Part shown: piece after piece, positions 7,045-9,288 of the stretch | Layout of the letters: each line of letters opens with the position of its first letter | How positions within the stretch are numbered: the stretch's first letter is position 1 | Source of the DNA: a bacterium | GTDB lineage: Bacteria > Acidobacteriota > Blastocatellia > Pyrinomonadales > Pyrinomonadaceae | NCBI GenBank assembly: GCA_029945985.1 | Contig: JAQSDP010000006.1 | Location: 1 to 9,288, forward strand | Length of the DNA stretch: 9,288 nt | Direction of reading: 5' to 3' | The notes under the pieces: generated by a model | Databases searched by the model: none | Told to the model about the DNA's origin: nothing | What the model saw: only the letters and a program-made list of their open reading frames with translations | Translations under genes and position numbers: made by a program

Positions 7045-7676
7045 CGCTTGATCAGCACCGTCCTCGCCGGAGCACCATCTCCCGTACCGCCGACGTACTT
7101 CAGCGGCAAACATGCGAGCTCGTAATCGCCCGCCGAAACCTCACGCAGATCGAGCCCTTCGAGTATGACGATCTCCTTCTCCAGAAGGGTAACGTGTACC
7201 GGATGCCCTTCAGAGCCCGGAGCCTCGATGGACAGGTAATCGATCCCAATCAGCTTGATCCCTGCGTCCGCAAGCAAACGAGCCGTCGCCAGCTTAATGT
7301 AAGTGAAATCCTTCCGAAACCCATCCTCCGGCGTCGACCAAAATTCCGAATTTCGCGTCCTCAATAGCAGCCGTTCGACCCCACCCAACGACGGTAGATG
7401 CGATGGCTCGACCCCGACGACATCCGACGCGATCTCGACTACACGACACGGCCCGATCAGCTTCGCGAGATCCAGTTCATCCACCCGTCGCGTACCCTCG
7501 ATAAAATGGTTAGGCGCATCCACATGGGTCCCAGTATGTGCACCGAAACAAAGCGAAGAAACATTCGCCCCGTCGCCCGCAGCCAAAGCCCGTTCACCTC
7601 GAACGGTCGCGGGGGGATCGCCCTCCCATATCGGAACTGTCTCACTGATCGAGATGGTGACGTCGTAGATCTCCAT
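7041..7676 (-). CDS. Cyclase family metal-dependent hydrolase, kynurenine formamidase (KynB)-like
   Basis: A 211-residue protein of the cyclase family (Pfam PF04199), whose best-known bacterial member, KynB (EC 3.5.1.9, about 209 residues), hydrolyses N-formylkynurenine to kynurenine in tryptophan breakdown. The metal-binding signature HTGTHVDAPNHF is at 47-58 (His47, His51, Asp53, His57). Downstream His161 (GHPVHVTLL) and Glu173 (VILEGLDL) occupy the positions of the remaining metal ligands. The N-terminal YDVTISISETVPIWEGDPP is the usual family opening. No kynureninase or tryptophan dioxygenase gene is nearby, so the substrate might be a different amide or lactone; family members also include isatin hydrolase. 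It is the first gene of a minus-strand operon; no clear Shine-Dalgarno or promoter was seen upstream of the ATG. Confidence 0.88.
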   Translation of the reverse strand: MEIYDVTISISETVPIWEGDPPATVRGERALAAGDGANVSSLCFGAHTGTHVDAPNHFIEGTRRVDELDLAKLIGPCRVVEIASDVVGVEPSHLPSLGGVERLLLRTRNSEFWSTPEDGFRKDFTYIKLATARLLADAGIKLIGIDYLSIEAPGSEGHPVHVTLLEKEIVILEGLDLREVSAGDYELACLPLKYVGGTGDGAPARTVLIKR

Positions 7677-8112
7677 TCAAGCAAGGATATCAGTTTCCGA
7701 CTTTGCAACAAGCGAGGAATTCAAGACGAACGCGAGGGCGGCAGAAGGATGAGTACGACGATATTGGACGATGAACCCAAGTCCGCCAAAGTGTCCGGTT
7801 TCTTCAAACTCGTCGAACTCTTCAGAAACGTCGCTGCACAAATTGCGCACCCTGCACCGCTTTTTGAGCGCGGTGCAAGACACATTCTTGATCGCCTGCA
7901 GCGTCCACTCTCGGTTCTGCGTGGCGCCCGCAACCAGCGCTCGCTGCCAACATTTAGCCTGTGTCGCTTTTTCCGCTGGCATTTGGCGAGTGTGCTCGAC
8001 CCTGCAAACCGCTCCCACGTTGCATACCCCGCAAGGTTTGCGACGACGCGGACCATTCCCTCTTGTCATACTGTCTTATCTATGCTACACCTGGTCGTCT
8101 ATGGGTTTACAC
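7677..8112. other. Gene-poor stretch with small hairpins, between divergent genes
   Basis: Open frames exist here in several phases, but they overlap each other, are rich in Cys, Arg, Ser and Pro, and show no recognisable motif, so I annotate none. The stretch must hold the promoters of the cyclase operon (minus) and of the small gene at 8113 (plus), but no convincing -35/-10 pair was found for either. Structures seen: the hairpin TGCACCGC/GCGGTGCA (7853-7860 and 7870-7877, nine-base loop); GCAAACC/GGTTTGC (8004-8010 and 8035-8041); and the overlapping CGCAA-GGT-TTGCG (8030-8042). The last two cannot form together. ACCCTGCA occurs twice, exactly 150 bases apart (7849 and 7999). Confidence 0.45.
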
Positions 8113-8511
8113 ATGATCGAGTTTCGGGGAGCGGCCGGGCGGCGGCGGAGCGATGGAAGAAAGCGGGTCACCATGGACGTTCGAAATGCGATGTTCCTGA
8201 GCATGAGCGTCGTGGAGATGCTCGGCAGCCCCGAGGCAGTCACGTTTCACTACGACCCGCACAAGCAGATCATCGGCCTCACGCCCGCGGACCCGCGCCG
8301 GCCAAACGCGTTCCCTTTGAAACAGTCGGAACGCTTTCGCGTACGCCTCATCCAGGCAAGGCCCTTCTGCAAACATTTTGACATAAAGGTCCTGCGTACC
8401 ATCTCGTTCAACACCATTGAGATCGACCCGGAAACGGGCACTCTGCTGCTCGACCTGACCGATATCACGTACAGCGGCCGCGAACCCGGCTCGCGGAAGG
8501 AGAAGGTATGA
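8113..8511 (+). CDS. Small protein of unknown function with an AbrB-like N-terminal pattern
   Basis: 132 residues, not recognised as a named family. After a basic N terminus (GRRRSDGRKR) the segment RVTMDVRNAMFLSMSVVEML, then GSPEAVTFHYDPHKQIIGLT, follows the beta-loop-helix-beta pattern of swapped-hairpin AbrB/SpoVT-type DNA-binding domains: short strand, helix ending in LG-x-P-E-x-V, strand, D-x-x-x-x-x-I-G-L. The second half has RRPNAFPLK, ARPFCKHFDIKV and a terminal TGTLLLDLTDI strand. I recall similar uncharacterised proteins in Acidobacteriota, but cannot verify this. DNA binding is therefore inference. The start is uncertain: the frame is open far upstream, and ATG codons at 8101, 8113 and 8173 are all possible; a purine-rich GGAAGAAAG lies before 8173, but that start would cut into the putative first strand. 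No cysteine pairs, signal peptide or membrane segment. Confidence 0.6.
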   Translation: MIEFRGAAGRRRSDGRKRVTMDVRNAMFLSMSVVEMLGSPEAVTFHYDPHKQIIGLTPADPRRPNAFPLKQSERFRVRLIQARPFCKHFDIKVLRTISFNTIEIDPETGTLLLDLTDITYSGREPGSRKEKV

Positions 8512-8525
8512 GGCGTTCGTATTGA
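8497..8525 (+). other. Strong Shine-Dalgarno and ATG followed by a five-codon frame
   Basis: AAGGAG (8497-8502) stands five bases before an ATG at 8508 that overlaps the preceding stop as ATGA. The frame reads only MRRSY and then stops at 8523-8525. The layout is that of a translationally coupled next gene, but no frame of any length follows until 8641. It may be a remnant of a lost gene, a leader peptide, or chance use of purine-rich codons at the end of the preceding gene (RKEKV). Confidence 0.3.
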
Positions 8526-8599
8526 TTCGCGCAGCTTACTCAGTAGTACGACTAACCACGACGACGCTACACAGGCAAAAAGAATTCAAATCAAAATCG

Positions 8600-8628
8600 T
8601 TGAGTTGGAAGCGATATGTCGGTATATA
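8600..8628 (+). promoter_or_regulatory. Sigma70-type promoter of the secreted protein gene
   Basis: TTGAGT (8600-8605), a 17-base spacer, then TATATA (8623-8628). Transcription would start near 8635, only about six bases before the ATG at 8641, giving a nearly leaderless mRNA. This fits the absence of a Shine-Dalgarno before that ATG. Confidence 0.5.
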
Positions 8629-8640
8629 CTGTTCGCTGCG

Positions 8641-9288
8641 ATGCTGAACCCGATCTCTCATCGTTTTTCTCTTGTGGCTATCAATCTGATGCTCGCGATC
8701 ACAGCTGCGGGTCAGACAGAACCACGGGCCGACTGCCCGACCATCAGCATAAATGGCCCTATCGGAATTGTTTACCGACTAGATCCGTTTAAGTTCACGG
8801 CTAAGGTGGAGGGGAAGTTGCGGGACAAGATCGAATACGAGTGGACGGTTTCCACCGGACAGATAATTGACGGTCAGGGAACGCATGAGATCACAGTCGT
8901 ACACGCAAATCCTAATGAAACGTTGACTGCCTCGGTTAGTGTCGGCCCGCTTCCGAAAGGATGTGCCGGTAATGCAAGTGAATCGACCGCTCCCATCGAT
9001 CTGCCCATGGCGGTCCTGATGGACGAAGTAGACCAGGCAATCACAAAGATTTCGATGCAGACGCTTCGAGCTGCCGCTGAGGAACAGAAAAACAATCCGA
9101 ACCACAACCTCTATATCATCGCGTACACCGACAAAACCATTTCCCAGTTCGACGTCCGGCAGGCCGTGAAGAAGGTTTCAGAGTTTCTAATTAAGGAAAT
9201 GAAACTGACCGAGAATGATTTCGAGATAGAGCCGGTACGCTCAGAGACTAACTCAGTAAAGATTTACCGCGTTCCGCCGGGCGCAGAA
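8641..9288 (+). CDS. Secreted protein with PKD/Ig-like domain and unknown C-terminal domain (3' end outside window)
   Basis: The frame is open from the ATG at 8641 to the window edge, 216 residues. Residues 1-24 (MLNPISHRFSLVAINLMLAI, then TAAG) look like a signal peptide with cleavage near TAAG|QTEP. Residues 32-108 begin and end with cysteines (Cys32, Cys108), which may form a disulfide, and resemble a PKD/Ig-like beta-sandwich: YEWTVSTGQIIDGQGTHEIT and LTASVSVGPLP. Residues about 125-216 form a second domain (LRAAAEEQKNNPNHNLYIIA, DVRQAVKKVSEFLIKEM, SVKIYRVPPGAE), which resembles a C-terminal module I recall from secreted Acidobacteriota proteins that ends in a W/Y-x-VP-x-GA motif; no function is known to me. 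The frame is also open upstream, but the promoter and signal peptide favour this ATG. It is probably exported; the role is unknown. Confidence 0.75.
   Translation, partial: MLNPISHRFSLVAINLMLAITAAGQTEPRADCPTISINGPIGIVYRLDPFKFTAKVEGKLRDKIEYEWTVSTGQIIDGQGTHEITVVHANPNETLTASVSVGPLPKGCAGNASESTAPIDLPMAVLMDEVDQAITKISMQTLRAAAEEQKNNPNHNLYIIAYTDKTISQFDVRQAVKKVSEFLIKEMKLTENDFEIEPVRSETNSVKIYRVPPGAE

Noticed and set aside
7677..8069. Minus-strand frame of 130 codons upstream of the cyclase gene
   Set aside because: No Shine-Dalgarno, no motif, biased composition. It ends exactly at the cyclase start (TGA directly before ATG), which looks like an operon join, but the protein shows no family feature.
8063..8089. 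Promoter for the 8113 gene (TTGTCA ... TATGCT)
   Set aside because: The spacer is only 12 bases to TATGCT and 15 to GCTACA; neither pairing is convincing.
7771..8112. Upstream extension of the small unknown protein
   Set aside because: The frame is open, but the added 114 residues are Cys/Ser/Pro-rich with no motif and unlike the well-ordered remainder; a start at 8101-8113 is more credible.
7398..8381. Long plus-strand open frame of 327 codons
   Set aside because: It runs antisense through the well-supported cyclase gene, then through the gene-poor stretch and out of frame through the small gene at 8113. The sequence is rich in Arg, His and Pro, without motifs. A start at 7749 (MSTTILDDEPKSAK) looks a little more protein-like for about 50 residues but then degenerates.

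Overview
The window is moderately GC-rich bacterial chromosome with ordinary housekeeping-type genes, packed on both strands. The gene set (two APC-family permeases, a PpiD/SurA-type folding factor, NAD kinase, an alkyltransferase-like DNA repair protein) is bacterial but not lineage-specific. Two things lean towards Acidobacteriota, perhaps class Blastocatellia: the secreted protein at the right edge, whose C-terminal domain resembles proteins I recall from that group, and the short-unit TTCGTG and GCAGAG repeat tracts around the NAD kinase gene. This placement comes from memory and is only moderately secure.

Left part (1-2935): the 3' part of one amino acid permease gene, then 32 bases, then a complete second permease of the cationic amino acid transporter type. 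The second gene starts behind a textbook Shine-Dalgarno and carries an unusual hydrophobic C-terminal extension. A perfect 15-bp hairpin separates it from the convergent gene that follows.

Middle (2936-6058): a membrane-anchored PpiD/SurA-like peptidyl-prolyl isomerase on the minus strand, divergent from a plus-strand NAD kinase. The 155-bp spacer holds an operator-like palindrome abutting a consensus -35 box, and a 9-nt-period TTCGTG tract just before nadK. Behind nadK lies a roughly 93-bp imperfect inverted-repeat element with GCAGAG-type units. nadK is therefore bracketed by two short-unit repeat tracts.

Right-middle (6059-7676): a three-gene minus-strand operon of a cyclase/kynurenine-formamidase-family hydrolase, a class I SAM methyltransferase and an alkyltransferase-like protein (Trp in place of the MGMT cysteine). 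Each junction is a 4-base ATGA stop/start overlap, so the three are probably translationally coupled. What joins them functionally is not evident.

Right part (7677-9288): about 436 bases without a convincing gene but with small hairpins, then a small protein of unknown function with an AbrB-like sequence pattern. A strong ribosome binding site with an ATG follows, closing after five codons. The window ends inside a gene for a secreted protein with a PKD/Ig-like domain, preceded by a good sigma70-type promoter that would give a very short leader. I see no tRNA, rRNA, CRISPR array, insertion sequence or phage gene. I found no clearly new system; the coupled triad and the repeats around nadK are the best leads.
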